Shown here: in pieces, positions 30,165-48,949 of the stretch
Numbering within the stretch: position 1 is the stretch's first letter
How the letters are laid out: each line of letters opens with the position of its first letter
Made by a program: the position numbers and the translations under genes
Notes under the pieces: generated by a model
Told to the model about the DNA's origin: nothing
The model's database searches: none
Seen by the model: only the letters and a program-made list of their open reading frames with translations
Source: Trogon surrucura
Lineage: Eukaryota > Chordata > Aves > Trogoniformes > Trogonidae
Direction: 5' to 3'
Assembly: GCA_020746105.1 (NCBI GenBank)
Contig: CM036630.1
Span: 12,919,840 to 12,983,839, forward strand
DNA: 64,000 bases

Positions 30165-30603
30165 AGCCACAAAGATGATTAAGGGAGTGGAGCATCTCCC
30201 TTATGAGGAAAGGCTGAAGGAGTTGGGTCTCTTTAGCTTGGAGAAGAGGAGGCTGAGGGGTGACCTCATTAATGTTTATAAATATGTCAAGGGGAAGTGT
30301 CAGGAAGATGGAACCAGGCTCTTTTCAGCGGCGTCCACTGACAGGACAAGGGGCAATGGGTGGAAGCTGGAACATAGGAGGTTTCATAAAAATATGAGGA
30401 AAAACTTTTTCACTGTGAGGGTGACAGAGCCCTGGCCCAGGCTGCCCAGGGAGGTTGTGGAATCTCCTTCTCTGGAGACATTCAAAACCCGCCTGAACAT
30501 GTTCCTGTGTGCTCTACTGTAGGTGATCCTGCTCTGGCAGGGGGTTGGACTAGATGATCTTTGAGGTCCCTTCCAACCTCTAACATTCTGTGTGAATCTG
30601 TGT
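30165..30603 (+). mobile_element. CR1 LINE 3' fragment, plus strand, with open ORF2 tail
   Basis: About 440 bp of CR1 3' end. The frame 30175-30522 stays open for 115 codons and encodes the CR1 ORF2 tail ([20 protein letters not shown], then a block around [19 protein letters not shown]). It is followed by the 3' UTR with GGTTGGACTAGATGATC and terminal ATTCTGTG-like repeats. The intact frame suggests a relatively recent copy. It is 5'-truncated and not a host gene. It lies in MFAP3 intron 1, antisense to the gene and in inverted orientation to the copy at 29673. Confidence 0.9.
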
Positions 30604-31880
30604 AAAGTTTTTAGATTTCCAAGTGCCTGTGACACTCCTCCTAAAATGACATTAGGAATCTCAGCCAATTATTTAACACAAGAAATACTCGGCAACATTT
30701 TGTCTCATAAGAATAAGGTAATTATCTTCAGTAACTGCATATGCTCTCCACTATACTTGCACTTAGCTTGCATAACATAAAACACCGTTGATGGGTCATT
30801 GAATTTTACTATTAAACTCTCCAAGGTCTGATTTACTAGAAATTGTTTGTCACATTTCGTTTTTGGAAAAGCCATTATTGCTATGATCTCTCACTGCCGA
30901 GTGCTGGGAAAAATATAATGATTTCCGAAATCCACATTCTTCAGCCACCACACTTATGCAAAACAGCTGCTTGAGCTGATGAAAGATCCAAAAAGGATAA
31001 AGCTTCAACAGTGCCAACATCACAGTTCTCCAAGAAAGCCCAAGCAAGACGAAATGTGCATAATAGAAACTGGCTACTTCACAACTGAACCTGAGCTCAA
31101 CTTATTTAACCTTTAAAAAAACATAAGCTGAAACATCAAAAAACAGAGGAAAGATAAAAATCCGTGATGCGTATGCTTGAATGAGTCATCTTTGGCTCTT
31201 ACCCTGAAAAAGGGTATCTTTAAATCAGAGCACTGTAAGTAGTTCCACTGAGATCAATAGAAGTACTGATAGTACTTAAAACTACATATATTTAAAAGGC
31301 ACGGCAAAATGGGGACCCAAGAGGTTGCAAGTTATATGGCTTTACATTCACAGCTCGTACATCATTTCATACCTGAAGAAGTGTGAAGCAATAAACTGAG
31401 ACACACCTGACAGACCACAGACTGCTCTAACAGACTGCCGCTTCCGGCACTCGATGGAGAAACGTATTTTGGCACTTACAAGCCAACTGGTAATAATGCA
31501 CACCAACCAGATCTAACCAGACCACATCTGCACAGAGCAAAGTGCCACAGCGTGATGCAGAAATGAAGCTGCTGCTACTCCTGGGAGGCCTCTCTGACCC
31601 TCTTCTAAATACGGAAGCAGCACACGGCAGCACGCTGAAGCCACAAACTCCTGGAAAGCTTGTGATAGTGGATGGTGTGGTCTTGACCTGAGCTGTTATC
31701 GGTGTCCCCAGCACAGGAGGGGCTACAGGGAGGGCTCACCCTTTGCCAGCACCAGCGGAGGCTCGGAGGGTACCCACGCAAGGAGCAGATCTACAGGAAA
31801 CCAGAGGGTGTTTTGGGACACGGTGCTTTGCCGAGTACGCAGTCCTTTGGCTGCCTGACACGTGCCACCGCGTAACTCAC

Positions 31881-32090
31881 CAAGGACACAGGATGGGCTG
31901 CGCGGGAGAACACTGATTGTTGGAAAACGATCGGGCCCAGACACCTCGGGGAGAGCCTGGCGCCCGCAGCCCCGGCCCGGTCCGGGCCCCCCCCCCGGAG
32001 CGGGGCTGCTCGAGGAAGCGGGAGGCACCGCCTGCACCCGCACTGCCCGCGCTGCCACCCACGGAACACACGCCACGTCGGCCTGATGCC
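31881..32090 (-). other. MFAP3: Probable MFAP3 noncoding first exon
   Basis: A strong minus-strand donor (CCTTG|GTGAGTTACG) ends an exon at 31881 inside the GC-rich block that separates MFAP3 from FAM114A2. It would splice to the acceptor at 27441. The transcription start is not visible; the right end given is an estimate placing it just inside the CRE cluster at 32,100-32,152. The exon holds no credible coding sequence. Confidence 0.5.
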
Positions 32091-32099
32091 ACAAGGCTA

Positions 32100-32152
32100 C
32101 GACGTCACAGGGTCCTGACGTCACGGGCCTTGACGTCAGAGGGGCCTGACGC
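32100..32152. promoter_or_regulatory. Tandem CRE cluster
   Basis: GACGTCA at 32101, TGACGTCA at 32116 and 32131, and a degenerate TGACG at 32147. The motifs recur every 15-16 bp inside a short tandem repeat with the pattern G-rich run, CCT, TGACGTCA. They are perfect binding sites for the CREB/ATF family. The motifs are read directly; binding is inferred. Confidence 0.75.
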
Positions 32153-32459
32153 CTCGCCAGAGAACCGCGCTGCTCCCTCCGCCCCGCCGGCCGCACTGCC
32201 GCGCCGAAACCGCCGCAGCTACGACCCGGGCCCCCGACTCCTCCCGCGGGAGCGGGCTGGGCGCGGACGGCCTGCGCGCCGCCCCGCCGCTTCCCCCGAC
32301 TCCCGCGAGGCCGGGCAGAACCTGCCCCCCCGTAAGGCCGTGAGAGGCTCCCCCCGCCCCGCCCGGCCCCGACCCGTCGCGCACCTCCGCCGCCGCCGGC
32401 CCCGCCGCCCGGAAGTGCTTCCCCACGCGCCCTTCCGGCCTGAGCGTTACTTCCGGGGT

Positions 32460-32552
32460 CATCCGGCGGGTGCCGCTCTGCGCCGCGCCTCTATGGTTAC
32501 GGTCCGCCCGGGAGGGGGGCACGGCTGCTGCGCCGACGGGACGGCCCGGCGG
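32460..32552 (+). other. FAM114A2: Probable FAM114A2 noncoding first exon
   Basis: A donor-like CGGCGG|GTGAGG at 32553 lies just downstream of the ETS cluster and in the correct direction to splice to the acceptor at 33875-33876, two bases before the FAM114A2 start codon. The start of the exon is a guess based on the ETS motifs. Confidence 0.4.
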
Positions 32553-32653
32553 GTGAGGCGCCGGCACCGGGGCGGCCCTTCGGGGACCGGGGGCTCGAAG
32601 GAGCCTTCCGTGGGACGCGAAGTCCTAGAGGGAGGGAAGCTTTGGGGCCCGCC

Positions 32654-32815
32654 GTGGGGCAGGCGGTACCGCGGGGGGGGTTGTGGGCACCTGGGGGTCC
32701 CTTTATGGGGCAGGAGGTCCCACGGGGGGGCGGTGGCTTTGGGACGCCGGGGGTCCCCTGTGGGTCAGGCAGCCCCGTGTGAGGGTGCTGGGACCCTGGG
32801 GGCCTTCCGGGGAAG
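32654..32815. repeat. G-rich minisatellite of about three 50-56-bp units
   Basis: Units begin with GTGGGGCAGGCGG at 32654, TATGGGGCAGGAGG at 32704 and GTGGGTCAGGCAG at 32760. Each holds G-runs and ends in a GGGGGTCCC-like block (GGGGGCC in the third). It lies in the first intron of FAM114A2, directly after the CpG island core. Confidence 0.75.
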
Positions 32816-33150
32816 TGGGGGCACAGGGAGGCCCCCTCAGGGCTGGGGAGGGCGGGGGGTGCCCCCGGTGGGGACGGGCCCGGCGGGGCGACCCGGGTGC
32901 TGGGGGGGGCCGAGGGCAGCCGGGCAGGCCCGGGGGCGCTGGGGCTGGGGCGGGGTCCCGCTGGCTGCTGCCGGGAGTCCCCAGCCCGTCACTCGGAGCT
33001 GCCCTTTCCGCGGCGCTCTCCTCCTCCTTCGCCTAAAGCCACCAGAATCCCGTGGCCGAGGGCAGCCGCTCTGATCGCATCCGTGGCCGCCTCTCCGGCG
33101 GTGCCGGGGGGCGGTGAGGAGCTCGGGGTGGGCCCGCCTGGCCCTGCCTC

Positions 33151-33183
33151 CTCCTGCTGCTGCTGCTGCTGCCGCCGCCGCCT
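33151..33183. repeat. CTG/CCG trinucleotide tract
   Basis: CTC-CTG followed by about six CTG units and four CCG units, in the CpG-rich first intron of FAM114A2. It is not within any supported coding exon. Confidence 0.85.
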
Positions 33184-33878
33184 TCACGTCCTGCCCGGGC
33201 GCCGGTGAAGCACTGCCAGCGAAGCCATCGGCAGGAGGCACCGCCGCCCCGAGAGCGGGCCGCAGCCGCCTGTGGGCACCGCCGTCCCCACGGGCCGGGC
33301 CGGGCCGGTTGCTGTGGCGGCTGGAGCGCGTTGCAAGTTTTGGGTGGTGCTAATGCCTGGGCAAAGCTCAGCCCTAAATACAGAAGTGAACCAGTTTCTG
33401 CCTCCTTACCTGCCTGGCTGTCTGACAGCTGTCCCCATTCGTATCTGACACCCTTCAGAGCAGCTGTACCAAGCAGTTTGTTTTCACGCGTTTTTTTTTT
33501 TCTTTATTTTTTTTTTCCCCTGAAGCAAGTCATGAGTTTAATTATCTGAGGACCTTTTGTACTTTTTGTTTGCTTTTCAGAGTTAGCAACCTGTTTCTTT
33601 CCTGCAGAGAGGGTGTGTCCATTAGGTAAAGCCACATGTTTCTGTGGGACTTTAAACTTCCAAGTGTGACATTTCTTCCCAGTCAGACGTAACTTGGTGT
33701 ACACACCTGCTTAAAAAACATCATCTGTTCGTGTGGGTGTATGTGGTAACATGAAGGGATTTCTGTCTTAGTTGTGTTTAATTATTTAAAACACGAATTT
33801 GATGCTTTTGAACTAATGTCAAAGTGTACAAGGGAGTGATTATTTCATCTGCTTTGCTTTCTACGGTTGTTTATAGTC

Positions 33879-42049
<8,171 letters not shown>

Positions 42050-42361
42050 TAAAAAACCTTCTAATTAAGAACTTTTTGGCCTTCCTACTTCATAGTTTCC
42101 ATGCTGGAGAGTGATGTAATGGCTCTTATTAAAGGGAAAAAGATTAACTCTGATCGCTGCTGCTGCAAGAACGGTGATTAAATGCAGTTTGGCAATGACA
42201 GCTCTTAGAGCACATTGAGAGATGTGATTAGCATAGTCCGGGCTCGTGGACAACGTGACAGACTTAAAAGTGCAGATTGCTTCTCTGTTTTCATGGACTG
42301 TCTGTATCTTTTCACTGAAATCTCTCTCCTGTATGTGTTAACAAGCTCTTTGTCTTCACAG

Positions 42362-42437
42362 TCCAGAGAGCTTCTCCAGTGCTGGAGAAGACAGTAGCAG
42401 CTGGCTAGTTAAAGAGTTAGCTAAAATCGTGGTATGA
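42362..42437 (+). CDS. FAM114A2: Candidate alternative last exon of FAM114A2
   Basis: The last annotated exon contains an internal donor CACA|GTAATA at 42046, which destroys the stop codon TAA at 42047. Phase 2 from there joins cleanly to an acceptor GTCTTCACAG at 42361. The joined frame stays open for 25 residues (HPESFSSAGEDSSSWLVKEL and onward) to TGA at 42435, giving 527 aa instead of 503. The open frame, a good acceptor and compositional similarity to real coding sequence support it. The donor is only moderate, and I cannot confirm use without transcript data. Confidence 0.5.
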
Positions 42438-42935
42438 TTTTTAAGTCGGAGAGATATAATTAGGTTCCTGATAGCTCTGTGTTGATGCTGAAGTGAATAT
42501 TGGATAGGTGGTGCAAAAAAAAAAGCAAATGTTTATGATTATGAGCCTTGTGCTCCTAGGCTGGAAGGGATAAAGCAGAGAGGATTCCTTATCAAGCCGT
42601 TGTTGCTGAAGAGAAGCCCCGGCTTCCTGAACGTGTTTGTTAATGACTCAGGGATGTGGGACGGGGACTCTCACTAGGGTGCTGTTTCTCGTTCTCTTGC
42701 AGAGTGCTTGCTTCAGCATGAGCTGAGAAAATGCTGATCTGACCCTAAGAATGTAGGTAGTTTGCTTTATAGAGCTAAATGAGAACTGGCTAAAAGGGAT
42801 TGATTCGTGTTTGGGCAATTTAATGAGAGAATTTAGCATTTAGAATTTACCCTCTTCGATGCAGCTTGACATGTTGGCACAGGCTGTTCACAAACTCAGA
42901 TACTGCTTTCTCCTGTTTCTCTGTAAAAGCACTAT

Positions 42936-42941
42936 AATAAA
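42936..42941 (+). terminator. Candidate proximal poly(A) signal of FAM114A2
   Basis: AATAAA about 0.9 kb after the FAM114A2 stop codon and about 0.5 kb after the alternative stop. Confidence 0.4.
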
Positions 42942-43527
42942 ATGCTTCTTCTTCTTGGAAGGTATATTAAAGTAGGGGGAGAGGAAGCAATTTGGTTCTG
43001 TTAGCAGGAGTCCTAATTTGTCTCAGAAGCCACTTCAGGTATGGTGTCTGTTTCTTTGTGCTAGGAAGGTTCCCTGCTTTGTTCTTTTCTGCCATTTCTG
43101 TCTTTTGAGCCTGCCCAACGAGAAGGAACTCTGTTGGAATCACAAGAGCAGAACGGTACAGCTAAAATGGAGCTTCAAGAAGTCCAGCACAGCTAACCAG
43201 AGGTGACCGAGTGTCACACCTGCTCCTTGATAACAATGATGCTCAAATCCTGTTTTGAAAATCCTCTGGGTTTTAGCAGGTCGTGTGCATTTCTGCTGTA
43301 CTGAAGGCTTGGCATTCCCCTGCTCTATTTGTGCAGTAGAGAAGTATTTTTATTATTAAAATACCTTTTGGCTAATGCTCTTCTGATTTTATATATGCGT
43401 AAAAACCCTTGACTTAGTCATGGTTAGACTGATCAGATCTCTGAAGGGAGAGCCTTGGTTTTTTGTGCATCTTAAAGAAAACTGGACTTGAAAGGAGTGT
43501 ATCTGGGTAAAAAAAAATCTGCACTAC

Positions 43528-43533
43528 AATAAA
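43528..43533 (+). terminator. Candidate distal poly(A) signal of FAM114A2
   Basis: AATAAA about 1.5 kb after the stop codon, followed by T-rich sequence typical of a downstream element. This is the likely end of the gene. Confidence 0.45.
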
Positions 43534-43559
43534 CTATTTTCTTTCTTCTTTTGGGTGAT

Positions 43560-46500
43560 GGCATTATTAAAGAAAGAATTTGTTTTGACAACCTTTTCAG
43601 TTTAAAGCTATCAAGATCACAGTGGGTGCGAATGAAATGAGAAGAAAGATTTTATTTTTTTTTTAATATATTTTTTTTTTCTTCTTAGCATTGCCTGTGG
43701 TTTGTGGTACAGGGCTGGGTACTGCTCTGGGGCTGAGACAGCTGGGGCTTTTCTCCTGGCAGGGAACTGTCTCATAGGAAAGGGGACTCTGAACCCAGGC
43801 TGGGAAGCGTGAGCTCCCACAGCCGAGCTCCCAGTTCTGGCATCAGTGCAAAACAGCAGCTTTGCTCCTGCTGCAAAGTCAAAATTTACAGAAATGTCAG
43901 AAGAGAAGAAGTAAAAGTAACAGGGCTTTATGAAGCAGCAGCTGTTTTTCTTGCAGATAAATTGTACTGACCTGCAGTGCTTTAGTGTAGAGTAGCTTAA
44001 TAATTAAAGGAAATGAGGTGATTTTTTAAAAATTTTTTTTTAAGATGCAGACAGTAATTCTTTCAGTCATGTGCCCACCTGAATTCTGTTAACAGCAGCC
44101 AATAATCGAACATCAGAATTCGGCATACAACTGTCTGGAGGTCTTATTGCTTGGCCTTGTCTTGCGCATGAACCTAATGAGAGCTGGCAGTAATTTGAGC
44201 ACTTCTGGTAGTGTTTGGGAAGGTGAGAGGTGGCCGAGAATAGATAAGAGTTAGCTAAGATACTGGCAGTGACTTGGAGGGGGAAAAAAATGCTTTCCAT
44301 GATTATTTTTTTTCCTTGGGAGAGATTCAGTTACTTGCAGCTGTAAAAGCTGCTTCCTGGAAGCTGCTGTGGAAAGGTTTAAAATGTAAAAAAGGTTTGG
44401 TCCTGCCAATGGGCTTCAGGATTTGCTCCCAAGCCTTGCCCAACCAGCTTCCCAGGGACTCATTTTTCATTGTTAAACCATGCACGTTCACGGTAGTAAA
44501 ACCTCTGACACAGGCAGGATGAGCAGTTGTCCTTGTTTAGAAGCAGCAGCAGCTCTGTTGCCACTGGTGGCCTTGTTCACCAGCTGTCCCAGGTCACTGG
44601 CACCACAAATTAAATGCCCTGACTCAGGCAGGAAGGGGAGAAATTAGAGGAGGAGAGCAGCTCTGGCATTTCCCTCCCAGATGCGCGCACGGGATCCTAA
44701 ATAAACAGCAGTCCGGGGTGATATGATTTAAGCAGAGATTGGTCTTCTGTAGCCAAAGGCTTCTTGACACAGAAATGGAGGACATAGTACCCAGTATTGT
44801 GCTAATTAATGTTTTCTGGGTGTTTTGCTGGTCCCTCACAGCTCTACACTTGGACAGCAGCTCGGAGGTGGCCGCGTGCTGGTCTTTCGGGTGCTGGCTG
44901 GCGGGTTGCTTTCCTTCCTTCCAGGGCAGCTCTGTGCCTGCTGTAGGGTGGGACCAGAGCCCCCGTGGTTTGTGAGCTGGCGCCTAAAGAGGTTGTGGCT
45001 GTCACCTTCTGCTGTCCTGCTCGGTGGTGGCAGCCAAGATGGTCACTGAGAGGCATTCCCTGGAATGAAGTTTTGTGTTCCCATGGCCAGGGAACGATGG
45101 CAGGGCTGTCCCCTGGGCTGCTCTTGCTGGAGGGTGCTGCAGGCTTAGATCCCTCATGTCAGAGTGCTGAGAGTTTGGCTGGGGCTGGCAATGAGTGAGG
45201 AAGGAGGCCACCGGTTAAAAATAAGGTTGAGCATGGTGTTTGTGGGGGATGATCCACCTGAGGTGGCAGGAGCCACTCAGAGGAGCAGTGTTGGATGCCA
45301 GCTGGCCCCCACACCAAAGAGCTTCCCTGGATCCAGCCCAGGGCCCCGCGCTGTGTTGCCTCCACTGAGCTCCTGTGCTGTACCCCAAGTTCCTCGGCTG
45401 CGTTGTACCGGGACAGGCAGGATTGCTGCCATCGCTTACTCCCAGGCTGAACTCTGGGTGCAAGAGTTCCCCAAGTGATCTGTGTGTGAGCTGAAGCATC
45501 TCTGCTAGAAAGCAGTGCCACTAGTGATTGTAAAATTGGCAGCAACGAGGCCTCTGCCACTGGCTTTGCTGAGCTGCTCCAGGATTTATCCACCCTTGCA
45601 GTTAAAACCCATCCCTTATTTCTGGTCTCAACCTGCTGTGGGGGACTCATCTGGGGCCAGTGCAGGCTCTGGTGGAGGAGACCTGGGGCAGTCATGGCCA
45701 GGTTTTTGGAACGAGTGACTTCTGTACAGCTGCTTGTTCCCGGTGTGAGTTATCCAGGGTTACTCTTGCTTAATGGGAGCGGGCTCCACACATGCTGCAA
45801 TTACTGCAAATTAAATGACTGCGGGAGCAACTTTGTTGTAGAGTTGAAGACTTTAAATGGGGCAAATCTTGCGGGAGGTGTAGTACTTTTTATTAGCTGG
45901 AGAAAACAAAATTAGCTTTCAGGTACACAAGCCCTTCTTGACGTTATCGTTACTGTTATTATCCCATATTGGTGCTATTAGAAATGAGGGCATTGCATTA
46001 GAGGGGAAGCACATTATGCAAGTGTTTAGACCTGCTGGTAACTGCTCTCTGCTGACAGGTATTTGCTTAATGATATGTTAGAGTGAAAGCCAGGAGCAAG
46101 GACAAGCATCAGAGGGAGCAGGGAGTGCTGAGCTCTGCCTGGTCCCGCCTTGCCTGAACCTCGTGACACCTCCCACTAAGAGGGGAGCAAGGACCTGCTG
46201 GAGGTTCCTCTCATGTGGTTTTAAGGACACCCACAAATCCCCTCTTCTCTGCTTCCAACAGGGTTCTGACCATAGCACATTCCCGGATTGAGTCCCCAGT
46301 GTCCTCCCTGGTCTTGGGGCTGGTGCCCACGGATGTCTGCAGCCTTCAGAGCTGCCCTGCCTTGCTTGCAAAGGGTCTTTCTGCCCCTGCCCATGCTGGA
46401 GGCAATGCCTCTTGCAGGTATGAATGTGACCGGTCATGTTCCTGGTGTCATGTGCTGTCCATGCTGGGTGGCAGAGCCAGTTTTTCTGCTCTGAAAATGT

Positions 46501-48949
46501 GACTGGGGAGGAGACCGCAACACTCAAATACCCAGATCCCCGGCAGCTGCCAGCCAGGTATTGAAGAGGCCACTTCCCTTTTTCAGCTCCAGGTAAGGCG
46601 TTTTCCTGTCTCCCTTGTCTCATTGAGGGGATTTGTAGACCCACATGTAAGTCTTAGAGGCTGGAAAAGCAGAGTGGGAGGGCAGGGTGAAGCAAAGGGT
46701 GCAGCAGGAGCATCCCTGAGATGGCTCACATTCCGTGTGGTCTTGGGGATGGCAATCGGGTATCGTGCCTGAGCCTTGCGGGAGGGATTTCAGTCCCCTG
46801 GGTGAGACAGGAGCAGGTACAAACGTAGTGACCTGTAAGTCCTGTTGTGCTGAGGGCGGGTAAGGCCACCCAAACCATTGCATCTGGGGGCGTAGGAATA
46901 TGCAGGTTTGCTTTGTTAGCCTGAGGTCTGACCTATGAGCATCTCGTACTTTGCTCTGCCATGGAGGACAATTGCGGCTTGTCAGTGGGCACCATAGAGC
47001 TGGTTGCTGAGTTTTGCTGGTTTGCCTGTCCAGGCTTTAGGAAACCAGCTCATCTGGGGCAGGGAAACCTGCCCGCACAAAATGTGGGGCAGCTGATGCT
47101 CTGAACAGGGAAAACTGGATCTGCTGGTCTGGGATGGTGAAAAAGAGGAGCGTTGGCAGCCGTCATGTGAGCTACCACCCACGGTGTGGGGCTGCACTGG
47201 GTGCTGAGTGGCACCCCTCAGACAGGAGCGTGGTAGAGCCCTGGGGTGGGGAGACCACCCCATCTCTTGGAAATCAACTGGGTTGGTCCCCAGGGGCAGG
47301 GTTAGCAGTGCAGTGGGGTTGTAACCCCCCATGGTGGCGTTTCTTAACATGTGTTGGTGCAGCACAACCCTCTCCCAGCCCTGGCTGCTGGGCTTTGGTC
47401 TGGTCACTAAACCCGTAGTGCACAATTTGAGTTCCACCTCTGAGTACTTTGTGGCTTTCCTGTCTGCTCGTCTGCCCCCCCCCAGCAGTGAAGGCACAAG
47501 GAGGGGGCAGCCCCCACAGATTTGGGGCTGGGCACACACCACAGGAGCTGCAAAGCAGCTTTGGTGAGCAGGACCTGGGTTCGGGCCATGAGCTACACCT
47601 TCTCCCGCACCCTCCCAGGGGCTGCCTTTTCTTTTGTTAATGTTTGATTATTTTTAATGATTTTAGATTAAAATGTAATTATTTTCAGTTAGTAATTGCA
47701 CTTCTTAATTACAGAGATTAATTAGATTACGGCTCATCATTAATTAGATTTTAACTTTGCACGGATTGTGCCTTTTATCAGCCACTTCTCACAGTCCTGC
47801 CCTCTCCATTGAGACTGCTTCTCCCCCGATGCTGCCCGAGCCCCACGGCTTCCCGCTGCCCTGCAGCATCCCAGCAGTTTGAAAACCTGTCTAGAAAGTA
47901 CAAATCAATGTTATCGGCTCAGAGGCTGCCGCAGACTCTTTTAAAAGCCCAAATACCAACTAGATGATGTCATTTTGTGGCTAAAAAAAACACATTGAGA
48001 GAAAACATTAATATTCTGCCTCCCTCCATCAGTGACTGGAAGAGAAACTGTTTCCTATACCTGCTGCGGCAGGAGAACTGCCCTGCTCTTCTCCACAAGC
48101 AGAAGGGACCCGATCCCTCGTCCCTGCTGCTTTCCCTCCACTCTGTTTTGCCTTTTGTGTATGAGACGAAGGATTTGACCAGCCTGAGTTATTTCATTTG
48201 GTCCTGTAGTTTTTAAAGCAAGCTGTCTTTGTCTTCTTTTCATGTCACCTTTCAGGCACCTAATCAATGCTCAGAGTTTTCTTGCCGTCACTCTCAGCTT
48301 CTCTTCTGTTCACTGCTCTCTCCATCTCCCTCCTGCCATTACCCTGTCCCTGGGGGAGGTCTCCTTTCTGCAGGCACTTCCTGGGAGCCCCAACACCTGC
48401 TCTTTATTGATTCATCCTCATTTAATTTGAAATATTTCTGCGATTTGCACCTGCTCACAGGTGGGTTAAAACATCTCCCTGCACATCTGTTCTCTGTCTG
48501 CCTCTGTCACATTCCCCTTGCTGCTTCCCAGGGCAGGGTTCAGTGGATGCTGCCTTAGTGGTTGCAAGGTCTGGTCTTTTTTTTTTTTTCTGTTTTTTTT
48601 TATTTTTTGTGGAAAGCTACGGACTGCTCTTCCCCTTTCATTGCTGTTCTGGAAGGTAGGAAGTGCACAGGGTCTCTTCTCCCATGGAGAAGAGAAAACT
48701 AAATGTTTGGGTTCAGGGAAACATTATTCATCCCTGAAAAGCTCACCTTATTCCATTCTCCAGTTGCTCCTTTAGGTCATCTTCGTGCTCTAGGTCTGAC
48801 GGTCTTGTGCCCCAGAGCTCTTTGGCCTCGGTGAAATGTCGACAATCCTGAAATGTGAGTGTTTGGTGCAAACCCAGGGGGATCTGCTGGGTTTATGTGT
48901 GTTGGACACTGCATGCTGGCAATGAACCTCCCTTTGTGCCCTGTTGTAG
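43560..48949. other. Interval between FAM114A2 and the acidic-tail exons
   Basis: No exon could be assigned with confidence. Upstream exons of the acidic-tail gene should lie here if it is a multi-exon gene, but none shows a convincing open frame with paired splice sites. Open frames on both strands (for example 46078-46644 and 46982-47542, minus) are compositionally unlike proteins. A T-rich stretch lies at 43645-43685. Confidence 0.45.
47636..47765. promoter_or_regulatory. AT-rich block with clustered homeodomain cores
   Basis: About 130 bp with at least ten TAAT/ATTA cores, including two near-identical ATTAATTAGATT blocks about 25 bp apart, bordered on both sides by GC-rich sequence. This is a composition often seen in conserved developmental enhancers. 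Function is inferred only. Confidence 0.4.

Larger units (their letters stand above)
32090..32600. promoter_or_regulatory. Bidirectional CpG-island promoter of MFAP3 and FAM114A2
   Basis: A CpG-dense block without a TATA box lies between the MFAP3 first exon (minus) and the FAM114A2 side (plus). It contains a tandem array of CRE-type TGACGTCA palindromes at 32,100-32,152 and three ETS cores: CCGGAAGTG at 32409, CCTTCCGG at 32431 and ACTTCCGG at 32449. Paired ETS/CRE motifs in a CpG island are typical of divergent housekeeping promoters; the two mammalian orthologs are also head to head. Strand assignment of each start site is inferred. Confidence 0.8.

Noticed and set aside
30175..30522. 115-codon frame as a possible host gene
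   Set aside because: The sequence is the CR1 ORF2 C-terminus followed by the CR1 3' UTR; it is a retrotransposon fragment.
31917..33074. 385-codon open frame on the plus strand
   Set aside because: It crosses the CpG-island promoter, both probable first exons and a minisatellite. The Arg/Pro/Gly-rich translation is what GC-rich DNA gives by chance.
46078..47542. Two minus-strand frames of 188 and 186 codons
   Set aside because: Trp, Gly and Cys-rich translations typical of GC-rich noncoding DNA; no homology recognised.
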